Of a stretch of DNA of 14,459 nucleotides, positions 1-8,589 are shown in pieces. Numbering within the stretch: position 1 is the stretch's first letter; each line of letters begins with the position of its first letter. Source of the stretch: JAVZJR01 sp964435235 (GTDB lineage: Archaea; Micrarchaeota; Micrarchaeia; Anstonellales; Bilamarchaeaceae); assembly GCA_964435235.1 (NCBI GenBank), contig CAYSXZ010000035.1, positions 1 to 14,459 of the forward strand, in the 5' to 3' direction. Under the pieces are notes generated by a model that made no database searches, had not been told where the DNA came from, and was given only the letters and a program-made list of their open reading frames with translations. A program made the translations under genes and the position numbers.

Positions 1-963
1 AGCTATCAAGATTGACCATTTCATTCCGATAGTAGTTGTTTTTCTCATCTCATCTATCTTCCCTTTTCCAAAAAGTTCAGAGACCATCGGGAAGAAGATT
101 GTTAGGAGGGCGCTGAATGGAAGAAGGAAAAGACCTGCAAAAGTTGTTACTATTGAATAAATACCAACTAACTCAAGAGCATTTTTACCTCCTAACAAAC
201 CAATCATAACCTTATCGCTCGCACTAGCAATCGTATTCAGCGCAGCTATGGTAGTCATGATAATACCGAAAACTACTACTTCCTTGAATAAACTAATATT
301 TTCTGCTTCTTCGGCTTCTTTTATTTTCCAAGATTTTATGTCGAGAATCATGTAGTAGCCGCATATGAATATTAGTGGGACATAAGAGAGCAGAAGGCCT
401 GTGCTAATCGATAGATTGCTGAAGCCTAAAAAATAAAATGCAATAATGAATGTAAGTATTAGTTTTACTGGTGTTTGAAGCCCTAGAATTAGTTGCGATT
501 GCTTCATCATTTTTCTTCCAATCATATAGCCACCAGTGACGCCGACCATCTCATTAAAGAATATGACAAAGGCGAGAACCCTGAAAGAATCTACTGTTTC
601 CGGTCTTCCTAAAATTGATGCGATTGTGCCGGCACCGAAAAATATTATTAGTGAAAAAAGAAGGGATGTGAAGCCACCTATGACTGCAACCATCTTAAGA
701 AGAGAATAAAGAAGGTCTCTTCTTCCCTTTCCTTCTAAATATGGAACATATCTTGCCAAGGATTGAAGAAGGCCAAAATCTGTAAATAGCGAAAGTAGGC
801 AAACTACACCATAAACGAAATAAAATATGCCGATTTCATCTGCCGGGAAAAACCGCGCTAGGAGAACAATGTAGAAAAAGCCGAATAGCTTCCCTATTGC
901 TTGACCAAGAAAGGTCCAGAAGGTTCCTTTTGCTAATGTGACTGTGTCTACCTCTTCTTCCAT
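1..963 (-). CDS. Polysaccharide / lipid-linked oligosaccharide flippase (Wzx/RfbX-like), 3'-truncated
   Basis: The minus strand is open from an ATG at 961-963 to the window edge, giving 321 residues with no stop; the C-terminal part lies outside. The protein is a chain of hydrophobic helices separated by short charged loops. It opens with a cytoplasmic TLAKGTFWTFLGQ segment and an LLARFFPADEIGIFYFVYG helix pair, and later carries ASDKVMIGLLGG and LELVGIYSIVTTFAGLFLLP. This is the usual pattern of the polysaccharide_synt/MVF flippase superfamily (about 400-500 residues when complete). Members flip lipid-linked glycans across the membrane, in archaea often for AglB-dependent N-glycosylation. 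The start is supported by GGAGG at 972-976, 8 nt upstream. The nearby STT3 gene fits this role. Substrate is unknown; a MATE-type exporter is less likely. Confidence 0.85.
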   Translation of the reverse strand, partial: MEEEVDTVTLAKGTFWTFLGQAIGKLFGFFYIVLLARFFPADEIGIFYFVYGVVCLLSLFTDFGLLQSLARYVPYLEGKGRRDLLYSLLKMVAVIGGFTSLLFSLIIFFGAGTIASILGRPETVDSFRVLAFVIFFNEMVGVTGGYMIGRKMMKQSQLILGLQTPVKLILTFIIAFYFLGFSNLSISTGLLLSYVPLIFICGYYMILDIKSWKIKEAEEAENISLFKEVVVFGIIMTTIAALNTIASASDKVMIGLLGGKNALELVGIYSIVTTFAGLFLLPFSALLTIFFPMVSELFGKGKIDEMRKTTTIGMKWSILIA

Positions 964-1008
964 TTCTGTTTCCTCCTTTGCGTACTGCCAAACAATAAGA
1001 CGTTTCTG

Positions 1009-1018
1009 ATTTTAAACC
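1009..1018 (-). promoter_or_regulatory. Candidate TATA box for the flippase gene
   Basis: On the minus strand this reads as a GTTTAAAAT-like element about 48 nt upstream of the flippase ATG. It would place the transcription start roughly 20-25 nt before the GGAGG ribosome site. A second AT-rich motif, CTTATAAG at 1031-1038, lies further upstream and is an alternative. The assignment is inferred from archaeal promoter spacing. Confidence 0.4.
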
Positions 1019-1049
1019 TCTTCTATCTTTTCTTATAAGGTTTTGCTTT

Positions 1050-1157
1050 GACAGACCGTGGAACGAAGGACTGGACTCTTACCTCGAGGAAGTCTGGTCG
1101 TACAGCGAGGGCGGACAGAAGATAGCTGTTCTATACAAGGTTCGGAGTGTGAATTAA
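1050..1157 (+). pseudogene. Orphan 3' end of a gene (possible membrane glycosyltransferase/STT3-like remnant)
   Basis: Reading from 1050 in frame gives DRPWNEGLDSYLEEVW, then SYSEGGQKIAVLYKVRSVN and a TAA at 1155-1157. The frame is open back to 999 but has no ATG, GTG or TTG start. The stretch 999-1049 is low-complexity and probably promoter. The tail resembles the end of archaeal GT-C/STT3-type proteins, which often finish with a 'YLE..Y....GG.KIYKV' strand; the intact AglB downstream ends in a similar way (DNGAVKIYKINE). It is therefore most simply the stump of a deleted or rearranged gene that once lay upstream of ftsZ. It could also be chance, because only about 35 codons are visible. Confidence 0.4.
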
Positions 1158-1232
1158 AAAGCATGGAGCTTATGATGAGGTTTACCTTCTAATTTTTATT
1201 CCTTTCTTTAGATAAATATCAAGAAAACATTC

Positions 1233-1238
1233 GGGTGG
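1233..1238 (+). promoter_or_regulatory. Shine-Dalgarno site of ftsZ
   Basis: GGGTGG lies 4 nt before the ATG at 1243 and fixes the ftsZ start. The AT-rich stretches around 1191-1202 and 1207-1220 are possible TATA elements; neither is clear enough to prefer. Confidence 0.7.
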
Positions 1239-1242
1239 AAAC

Positions 1243-2322
1243 ATGTTCGAAGATATAATAAAGGCTGCTAAGGGGGAATCTGAAGTTTCTTCTAACATAA
1301 AAGAGACGAAAGAGAAGGATGAAGACTTTAAGGTTAGGATATCTGTTCTTGGTGTAGGTGGTGCTGGCTGTAATTGTATTAACCGAATTGCGAATTCTGG
1401 GATAAAGAGCGCAAGAACAGTTGCGATAAACACAGACGGAAAGCACCTCAACATGATAAATGCAGATAGGAAGGTTCTTATTGGTAGGGCGATAACACGG
1501 GGGCTGGGGGCAGGGGGAGATACAGAAATAGCGAAGAAATGCGCAGAGGCGGATAAAGCACTACTAAAGGAAGAGATAGGTGAAAATGAGCTTGTTTTTC
1601 TATGCGCTGGTATGGGTGGAGGGACTGGTGGTGGAGCAGCACCTATCGTTGCCAGGATAGCAAAGGAGCAGGGTGCTATTGTTATCGCTATGGTCACCTA
1701 TCCTTTTGCATTAGAAAGGGTAAGATTGAAGAAGGCGCAACAATCCATAAAGGAATTGGTCCAAGAATGTGATACTGTTGTGGTAATAGATAACAATAGG
1801 CTCTCAGCTTATGCACCGAATCTGCCAATAAACAAAGCATTTGAACTTGCTGATTCCATAACCGCTCGGGCTGTTAGAGGAATATCGGATACTATAATGT
1901 TTCCGAGCCTTATAAACGTTGATTATGCTGATATCAAAACAATTATGGAGAGGGGAGGGCTCTCTATGATTTCTCTTGGAGAGGCCAGCGGGCATGATAG
2001 AGTAGAAGAGGTAGTTAAAAACACCCTAGAGCATCCCCTTCTTGATGTTGATTATGAAGATGCAAGCGGATGCCTTATTCATCTAGAGGGCGGAACAGAT
2101 TTGACACTCGGTGACGCAATAAAGATAGGAGAGGGGATAACAAAGAGTTTCAATGAGAACGCAATAGTAAAGATGGGGGCTAGGATTGTGCCTGAATTAA
2201 CAAATACTGTAAGAGTGACTGCAATAGTTGTTGGTGTGAAATCTCCATACATCTTCCAAAAAGGAGAGGATGCTAAAAGGAGATTGGAAGGTGGAGAGGA
2301 AGAAGATATTTCGTACATATAA
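1243..2322 (+). CDS. ftsZ: Cell division protein FtsZ
   Basis: This 359-residue tubulin-like GTPase polymerises into the mid-cell ring that organises archaeal division. The nucleotide-binding fold starts at about residue 29 (VRISVLGVGGAGCNCINRI). The tubulin signature GGGTGGG lies at 125-131, and the catalytic T7 loop N-V-D-Y-A-D at 225-230, so GTP binding and inter-subunit hydrolysis look intact. A short acidic N-terminal tail (residues 1-28) and an acidic C-terminal end (EEEDISYI) flank the core and may bind partners. Length is normal for archaeal FtsZ. The gene leads a plus-strand run and is followed after 19 nt by the oligosaccharyltransferase gene. The ATG is chosen for the GGGTGG site 4 nt upstream. 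Confidence 0.98.
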   Translation: MFEDIIKAAKGESEVSSNIKETKEKDEDFKVRISVLGVGGAGCNCINRIANSGIKSARTVAINTDGKHLNMINADRKVLIGRAITRGLGAGGDTEIAKKCAEADKALLKEEIGENELVFLCAGMGGGTGGGAAPIVARIAKEQGAIVIAMVTYPFALERVRLKKAQQSIKELVQECDTVVVIDNNRLSAYAPNLPINKAFELADSITARAVRGISDTIMFPSLINVDYADIKTIMERGGLSMISLGEASGHDRVEEVVKNTLEHPLLDVDYEDASGCLIHLEGGTDLTLGDAIKIGEGITKSFNENAIVKMGARIVPELTNTVRVTAIVVGVKSPYIFQKGEDAKRRLEGGEEEDISYI

Positions 2323-2341
2323 TTGTAGGATGTGAGAATCG

Positions 2342-5300
2342 ATGCTTGTTTCATTCGACCCATTTACACTACTGGCCATAGTATCTATTTGTTTTTTCAT
2401 TCCAGGAATATTAATAGCGCTTGCAACCCTTAAGGGAACCAGGCTTAACATAATCGAAAAGGCCTTTATCGGCCTTGGCCTTGGCTTCTGCCTTCCGCAA
2501 ACTATTCCATTCTTCGCATATTTTTTCTTTGGGATAAAATACACATATGAGATAGCACTCGTCACTGTTGGCCTTTTTTGGATTGCTGCGCTTGCCCTTG
2601 CTGCATTTAAACGCGTGGATCAGGATGTTATCGAATCTTTCAAGGTATTACCTTCAGCAAGCAGAACAACAGTTGGTTTGCACGTCTGTGTAATCTTCAT
2701 CGCGCTTCTTACCTTCTGGATACGCTTTGGGAGTTATTCCCCTGTCTTTCAAGAACTCGATCCTTACTATTACACATATATCCCTCAGCAGATAATTACG
2801 CATGGATACAACCCTCTCAACGACCAAACTGCATGGTATCCTGAGGTAAATGTAAGCCATAGGAGTTTTCCTGAACTCGCGTACATGGAATCTCTTTGGT
2901 ATTCTCTCTACAATGGCAGCAACCAATACAACAACATGCTCCTTGCCGTAATCGCCTCTCTATACCCTCCAATCGCAGCGATGCTCTCATTCCTCTTTCT
3001 TTACCTTTTCCTGTCGCGAATTGTGAGAAGGGAATACGCACTTATAGGAGCAGGGATTGCATTGCTCACCCCATCTATGATATTCAAGCTTATGGCTGGT
3101 GAGGCAGAGGTTCAGCCATATGCATTCTTTGCAATCCCTTTCTTTTATGCACTCTATCTCCTTATGCTTCAGGAGAGGAAAAGAATCTTCGCTATTCTTT
3201 CTGGGATAGCGTTCTTCGCGCTTGCGCTCGGTTCATCATCAGAGGTCCTTGCCACCACAACCCTTGTCCTTTTCTGGATTGCGTATGGTCTTATCCTTTT
3301 CCTTAAGAATCAAAGGCCTGAGGAAATCTTTCAGCTTATTGAGCTGAATGTGATCTGCCTTGGAATAGGAATATTTTTTGGTAGCATGCTTGTAAAGGGT
3401 TTTTATTACGAGGGTGCGCTCACCTTGCATGGATTCCTTCCAGCGCTCTTCATATTCTTAACCCTAGGTGGCCTTTATTACATTCAGCTCGAACAGCTGC
3501 TGCTCAGAAATAGGGGAATGGTAGCAGGGATGCTTGCGATAGCATTGCTCCTTTTCATGATATCCCCGCTTGGAGAGCCGATAAAGGCGCTTGGTCGTGC
3601 TGGATTTATGGTTGCACAATACATGACACCGCTCTACAGAACGATTGCTGAGCAGGGGCTTGCTGGAGGGGATTTTTCAGGAGAGATGGGTTTTGTTGCA
3701 GCAAACTTTCGCAGCATCGCGATACAGCTTTTTTCCCCTCTTACGTCATTGATTACATCTGCCGAAGCGAAGGAATCCATCAGTAAAACAATCAATACAT
3801 TTGGAGATATAGTATCCGTTCCATTCCTGTTTTTCTACTTCTTCGCAAACCTTCTGAATAACATCGCTGTTTCTCTAATAAACTTCGTCCTAGGCACGGA
3901 TGTGAACTATGGTTGGAAGGACAATAGTCTTCTTACGTTCTGGGAGATCGCATTCATTGCAGCTATTGCTTACTGGTTCTACAGCAAAAGGGATGCTGCA
4001 AGCAATGAACTTGCGCCAGCGCTATTTATTCTCATTGCTGTCTTCCCGCCATTTATAGTTGGTATAATAAAGGCAAAATACACGATATACGCCGCGTACT
4101 TTATAGGGGCTGGCATTGCCTTTGTGCTTGGGCAGTGCGAGGATTTCATAGGTAAACGCAATCTGTTTGGTTGGAAGGAGAAAGCATTTCGTGCCGTGCT
4201 GGCTGTTGGTATCTTCCTCCTAGTTATGCAATTCTTCTATAGTGGCTTTGCGCCAGGGCTTACGATCAGCAATTTCCAAACAAGATTCCAGGACGATCCG
4301 CTTGCATCACAACCAAAACTTCAACAGGTATGCGCAGAAACAAACGACCAAACCATCTGTGCAGCTGCAAGCAACCCAATCGCATACGCCTCCCTTGGAA
4401 CGAATTATCAGTACGACACCACCCTTTGTTTGATAACAGCACTTCCTGATTATGGAATATTCCTGAATCCGAGCAAGGCGCCAGACATCTATCGGGCAGC
4501 CCTGTTGCGATGCAATCGCGTTGCAGATTACTGGATAGAATCGATGGAATGGATAAGATATAATACTGAGAATGATTCAAGGACGACATCTTGGTGGGAT
4601 TACGGCCATTGGATAAACTTCTTTGGTCAGAAGAATACTGTGTTAAGGAACGAGCATTCTTCACAACGAATGATAGGAAATGTTGCCTATGCCTACATAC
4701 ACGGAACCCCTGAGGAACTCATCGAATTCATGAAAAGCCATGATTCGAAATATGCGCTTTTCGATATCGAGCTTGTCGGAGGCGGAAACCAGCTTGGCGG
4801 GAAATATGGTGCCCTTAACTATCTTTCCTGTGCATATATGAATAGAACGAACGTTAGCTACTCCCCGGGCGAGTCGGTTTGCGAAACAGAACATCTTTGG
4901 GAGATAAACTATGTACCAAGAGATTCGAGAGGAAGGACGTGTATAATTTCTGAAAGCCAGAATAAAACAGGGGTAATTGCATATAAGGTTTATATAGGTC
5001 CGATGGAGGAAAAGGTGTACAGTGCTTACTACCCAGGTGTCTGCCAAGGAAACATAATGGATGCAAGAGTAAGATACTATTGCGATAATTATGTTGTTCT
5101 AAAACCTGTTTATTGTGTAGGTGAGGTGACCCTTGCGGACGGGAGAAAAATAACTGGAACATATTACTTAAATGAAACATATCCAAACGGAGACCTAAAA
5201 TTGAATAAGGCGATGCTTGCAATGCCATTCGAGGTTAAAGGCACTCTTCATCTCGGTGACGCGCTCGGCTTTACAACATTCTATACAAACGACCCTGTTT

Positions 5301-5455
5301 GGCTAGAGAATGGGGAAATCGTGGGAGGATATAGCGACGCAAAAGGGGAGTTCTATGATTCAAATCTTTACAGAGGGATATTTCTTGGTGAGATACCTGG
5401 ATTTACAAAGGTATTTGATAATGGTGCGGTGAAGATATACAAGATAAACGAGTGA
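2342..5455 (+). CDS. aglB: Oligosaccharyltransferase catalytic subunit, STT3/AglB family
   Basis: This 1037-residue membrane enzyme transfers a lipid-linked oligosaccharide to Asn in N-x-S/T sequons outside the membrane. A multi-helix N-terminal part (to about residue 630) is followed by a soluble C-terminal domain. Motifs visible: L-D-P-Y-Y-Y at 139-144 (first acidic motif of the catalytic loop), G-E-A-E at 253-256 where a second acidic motif is expected, T-I-A-E at 434-437 (TIXE motif of external loop 5), and W-W-D-Y-G at 751-755 (sequon Ser/Thr pocket). A D808-I-E-L...K-Y-G segment may be the DK-type motif. The first acidic motif lies near residue 140 rather than about 45-50, so roughly 95 extra N-terminal residues with about three helices precede the usual start. 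The protein contains several sequons of its own. The upstream flippase fits the same pathway. Confidence 0.95.
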   Translation: MLVSFDPFTLLAIVSICFFIPGILIALATLKGTRLNIIEKAFIGLGLGFCLPQTIPFFAYFFFGIKYTYEIALVTVGLFWIAALALAAFKRVDQDVIESFKVLPSASRTTVGLHVCVIFIALLTFWIRFGSYSPVFQELDPYYYTYIPQQIITHGYNPLNDQTAWYPEVNVSHRSFPELAYMESLWYSLYNGSNQYNNMLLAVIASLYPPIAAMLSFLFLYLFLSRIVRREYALIGAGIALLTPSMIFKLMAGEAEVQPYAFFAIPFFYALYLLMLQERKRIFAILSGIAFFALALGSSSEVLATTTLVLFWIAYGLILFLKNQRPEEIFQLIELNVICLGIGIFFGSMLVKGFYYEGALTLHGFLPALFIFLTLGGLYYIQLEQLLLRNRGMVAGMLAIALLLFMISPLGEPIKALGRAGFMVAQYMTPLYRTIAEQGLAGGDFSGEMGFVAANFRSIAIQLFSPLTSLITSAEAKESISKTINTFGDIVSVPFLFFYFFANLLNNIAVSLINFVLGTDVNYGWKDNSLLTFWEIAFIAAIAYWFYSKRDAASNELAPALFILIAVFPPFIVGIIKAKYTIYAAYFIGAGIAFVLGQCEDFIGKRNLFGWKEKAFRAVLAVGIFLLVMQFFYSGFAPGLTISNFQTRFQDDPLASQPKLQQVCAETNDQTICAAASNPIAYASLGTNYQYDTTLCLITALPDYGIFLNPSKAPDIYRAALLRCNRVADYWIESMEWIRYNTENDSRTTSWWDYGHWINFFGQKNTVLRNEHSSQRMIGNVAYAYIHGTPEELIEFMKSHDSKYALFDIELVGGGNQLGGKYGALNYLSCAYMNRTNVSYSPGESVCETEHLWEINYVPRDSRGRTCIISESQNKTGVIAYKVYIGPMEEKVYSAYYPGVCQGNIMDARVRYYCDNYVVLKPVYCVGEVTLADGRKITGTYYLNETYPNGDLKLNKAMLAMPFEVKGTLHLGDALGFTTFYTNDPVWLENGEIVGGYSDAKGEFYDSNLYRGIFLGEIPGFTKVFDNGAVKIYKINE

Positions 5456-5469
5456 GTAGAAGGGAGTAG

Positions 5470-6783
5470 ATGTATTCTAAAAAAATAGAGGAATTTCTGA
5501 AGAAGAATAACATTTCTGTAGGGGATAGGATAGCGGTAAGCAGCGAAAAGGGTGAATTTGAAGGATTGCTCATGCCAAGGACGGCTGGAGAGGAGGAGAT
5601 ACTTGTAATAAAACTTGATAACGGATATAACATAGGAATAAGGTTTGCTGATTCGAAGATTAAATTGATTGAAAAGGCAAAACCAAAAGAAATGGGCGTA
5701 AAGAAGGGAGAAGAGAAAGGAGAGGTTGCAATTTTGGGTTGTGGTGGGACGATTGCATCAAAGATAGAGTATAAGACTGGGGCTGTCTACCCAGCAATAA
5801 CACCGGAAGAACTTCGAATGACGTTTCCAGATATTAAGAAGATAGCAAGCATCCGTTCAAGATCGTTATTTTCTCTTTTCTCAGAGGACATGAATGCTAC
5901 ACATTGGAAGACTATAGCTGAAGGAATTGTTGAGGAAATAAAGGATGGAGCGAAAGGAATAGTCGTTATGCATGGAACCGATACAATGGGATATACTGCT
6001 GCGGCTCTGAGTTTTATGCTTCAGAACCTCCCAGTTCCGGTCGTTCTTGTAGGAGCACAGAGAAGTTCTGACAGGCCATCTAGCGAGAATGAAATGAACA
6101 TGCTAAATGCTGTTTATTGCGCAAAGAGAGACGTTGGCGAGGTCGGTGTTTGCATGCATGCCAGCATAAACGACGACTTCTGCTATCTCCATCGCGGGAC
6201 TAGAGTAAGAAAGATGCATACATCAAGAAGGGACGCATTCCGTTCTATAAATTCTTTGCCGATAGCTGCTGTCGATTGGAAAAATAATAGATTCGATGTG
6301 CTATCTGGGTATAAAAAATGCTCCTCTTATGAAAGCCTTAGAGTAAAAACAAAAATCAATGATAATGTTGCTATGATATACATCCATCCGAATATAAAAC
6401 CAGAACTCATTGAATCCCTTAGCGATTATGATGGTGTTGTTCTGGTAGGAACTGGATTAGGCCATGCACCAACCAACCCGTTTAACGACAGTAGCGTTCG
6501 TCCTATTCTGCAGGCCATAAAGAATCTTTGTGATTCCAGCATTCCAGTAGTAATGAGTTCACAAACTATAAGCGGAAGATTATGCATGAGGGTTTATACA
6601 ACTGGGAGGTTGCTCATAGATGCAGGTGTAATAGGGGATGGGATGGATTGGTTACCTGAGACTGCTTATGTAAAGCTCTGTTGGGTTCTTGGTCAGACTA
6701 AGGATATGAAGAAAGTGAAAGAACTCATGTGTACAAACCTTGCTGGAGAGATAAGCGAACGTTCGCAGATAACAGAGGTGTAA
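5470..6783 (+). CDS. gatD: Glu-tRNA(Gln) amidotransferase subunit D (asparaginase-like)
   Basis: This 437-residue subunit releases ammonia from glutamine or asparagine for GatE to amidate Glu-tRNA(Gln), the archaeal route to Gln-tRNA(Gln) in the cytoplasm. Residues 1-75 form the small N-terminal beta domain typical of GatD. The L-asparaginase-like core begins at about 83 with EVAILGCGGTIASK. Catalytic residues by family position are T94 in GGTIAS, T170 and D171 in HGTDT, and K248 in RVRKMHTS; all are present. Length matches the family (about 420-440). The gene starts 14 nt after the AglB stop, with GGGAG just upstream of the ATG, and its TAA lies 2 nt before the preferred gatE start, so the two are almost certainly co-translated. 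Confidence 0.97.
   Translation: MYSKKIEEFLKKNNISVGDRIAVSSEKGEFEGLLMPRTAGEEEILVIKLDNGYNIGIRFADSKIKLIEKAKPKEMGVKKGEEKGEVAILGCGGTIASKIEYKTGAVYPAITPEELRMTFPDIKKIASIRSRSLFSLFSEDMNATHWKTIAEGIVEEIKDGAKGIVVMHGTDTMGYTAAALSFMLQNLPVPVVLVGAQRSSDRPSSENEMNMLNAVYCAKRDVGEVGVCMHASINDDFCYLHRGTRVRKMHTSRRDAFRSINSLPIAAVDWKNNRFDVLSGYKKCSSYESLRVKTKINDNVAMIYIHPNIKPELIESLSDYDGVVLVGTGLGHAPTNPFNDSSVRPILQAIKNLCDSSIPVVMSSQTISGRLCMRVYTTGRLLIDAGVIGDGMDWLPETAYVKLCWVLGQTKDMKKVKELMCTNLAGEISERSQITEV
6775..6780 (+). promoter_or_regulatory. Shine-Dalgarno site that decides the gatE start
   Basis: GAGGTG lies inside the last codons of gatD, 5 nt before a GTG at 6786. It supports that GTG over an ATG at 6729, which would place 57 nt of gatE inside gatD with no family-like sequence. 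Confidence 0.7.
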
Positions 6784-6785
6784 TA

Positions 6786-8582
6786 GTGAAGATAGGTCTT
6801 GAAATCCACCAAAGGCTTTTAACCCATAAATTATTCTGCAACTGCCCATCAGAATTAAACGAGGAAAAAGAACCCACTGTTGTTGTAAAGAGATATCTCC
6901 ATCCGGTCTTCAGTGAGCTCGGAGAAATAGATTTAGCAGCTATGGCTGAATTCGAAAAATCGAGAATGTTTGAGTACCAAGCATTCGCAAGATCAAACTG
7001 TCTTGTTGAATTGGATGAAGAACCGCCTTTTTCTTTGAATATGGATGCTTTGAAGATAGCGATAGAGATAGCATTGCATCTTAATGCAAAAATTACGGAT
7101 GAAGTCCATGTCATGAGGAAGATCGTTATAGATGGAAGCAATACAACTGGTTTTCAAAGGACTGCTATAATAGGTTTTAATGGATACATAGAAACTAGTA
7201 AGGGAAGAGTTGGTATACCTTTTATAGCATTGGAAGAAGAAAGTGCTGGAATCGTCGAGGTAAAGGATGACAGAGTGGTTTACAGGCTCGATAGACTTGG
7301 AATACCATTAGTTGAGATAAGCACAACACCTGACATAAAAGACTCAGAACATCTCAAGGAAGTCGCTGAAAAAATAGGCCTTATATTAAGGACTACTGGA
7401 AAGGTCGCGAGAGGGATAGGGACAATAAGGCAGGATCTGAACGTCTCTGTCGAGGGTGGCGCACGGGTGGAGATTAAGGGAGCGCAGGAATTGAAACTGC
7501 TTCCCGTACTTATAGAAAATGAAGTAAGAAGACAGAAAAGACTTATTGTGGTTATTGAGGAACTAAGAAAGAGAAAAGCGTATGGCATGTTAGGAGAGGC
7601 AAAAATTATAGATGTCAGCGATATCCTTACAGGAACGTCTTCTTCGCTTATAAAAAAAGCGTTTGAAAATGGAGGGGTGGTCCTTGGGGTTCGTCTTCCA
7701 AGGCATGCCGGAATCCTTGGGATAGAATTACAACCCGGAAAAAGATATGGGACAGAATTGAGCGATTACGCAAAGCAAGCCGGGGTTAGGGGAATAATAC
7801 ATAGTGATGAGGACCTTTTTAAGTATGGTTTTGAAAATGGTGAGATAGAAGGTATTAAGAAAAGGCTTTTGGTAGGAGAGGAGGATGCGTTCGTGCTTGT
7901 AGCTGCAAAAAGAAGTGTTGCGGAAAAGGCTCTTGTAAACGTTATTGAAAGGGCGAATATCGAGCGAGTGCCTGAGGAAACTAGAAGGGCAAATCCAGAT
8001 GGAACAACATCTTATCTTAGACCATTACCTGGGAGAGCCAGAATGTATCCGGAAACGGATGTCCCGCCAGTTTTGGTGGATGAAAAATTAATATCAGAGG
8101 TCTCAAAGAAAATGGAGGTGTCTTACGAATCAAGAAGAGAACACCTCTTGACTATTCTTAATAAAGAGTTGGCGGAGAAGATGTTGCGCTCGAAGCATCT
8201 AAAGCTCTTCGAGAAACTTGTTGCAGATGGTGCGGATCCGGTTCTGGTGGCTGTCACAATCGAAAACACATTGGTATCACTCAGAAGAGAAGGGTTTGAA
8301 CTAAAGGATGTAGATTCTGTGCTCAAAAAGGTTTTTTCTGAATACAAGAAAGGAAGATTCACAAAGGCTGCTATTCCAGAAATACTTAAAGAAATTGCAA
8401 TGGGGAAACAGCCGGATTTGGTGATGGCGCAGGAAAGCATAAGAAGGATAAGTGGAGAGGAGCTAGAGAGAATTGTAAGGGAGAACGATTTTGATATTAA
8501 AAAGATAATGAGTAAATATAGAATAAGAATAGAAGCAGACGAACTAATGGACATTGTAAAGAAAAGCAAAGACATGAGGTGA
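6786..8582 (+). CDS. gatE: Glu-tRNA(Gln) amidotransferase subunit E
   Basis: This 598-residue partner of GatD phosphorylates the gamma-carboxylate of Glu on tRNA(Gln) and amidates it. With the GTG start the protein begins MKIGLEIHQRL, close to the GatB/GatE signature VGLEIHQ; known GatE proteins carry only a few residues before it. The order is: kinase/amidotransferase cradle (about 1-270, with GTIRQDLNVSV and ARVEIKG), an inserted GAD domain shared with bacterial-type AspRS (about 275-400, KAFENGGVVLGVRLP onward), the rest of the cradle (RPLPGRARMYPETDVPP), then a helical and YqeY-like tRNA-binding tail (about 440-598). The inserted GAD domain separates GatE from bacterial GatB. Usual length is about 600-630. 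An in-frame ATG at 6729 would add 19 non-conserved residues and is rejected. Confidence 0.96.
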   Translation: MKIGLEIHQRLLTHKLFCNCPSELNEEKEPTVVVKRYLHPVFSELGEIDLAAMAEFEKSRMFEYQAFARSNCLVELDEEPPFSLNMDALKIAIEIALHLNAKITDEVHVMRKIVIDGSNTTGFQRTAIIGFNGYIETSKGRVGIPFIALEEESAGIVEVKDDRVVYRLDRLGIPLVEISTTPDIKDSEHLKEVAEKIGLILRTTGKVARGIGTIRQDLNVSVEGGARVEIKGAQELKLLPVLIENEVRRQKRLIVVIEELRKRKAYGMLGEAKIIDVSDILTGTSSSLIKKAFENGGVVLGVRLPRHAGILGIELQPGKRYGTELSDYAKQAGVRGIIHSDEDLFKYGFENGEIEGIKKRLLVGEEDAFVLVAAKRSVAEKALVNVIERANIERVPEETRRANPDGTTSYLRPLPGRARMYPETDVPPVLVDEKLISEVSKKMEVSYESRREHLLTILNKELAEKMLRSKHLKLFEKLVADGADPVLVAVTIENTLVSLRREGFELKDVDSVLKKVFSEYKKGRFTKAAIPEILKEIAMGKQPDLVMAQESIRRISGEELERIVRENDFDIKKIMSKYRIRIEADELMDIVKKSKDMR

Positions 8583-8589
8583 TGACTGC

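Noticed and set aside
1182..1697. 171-codon minus-strand ORF opposite ftsZ
   Set aside because: It lies antisense over the FtsZ GTP-binding domain and has low-complexity Pro/Ala/Ser composition typical of shadow frames.
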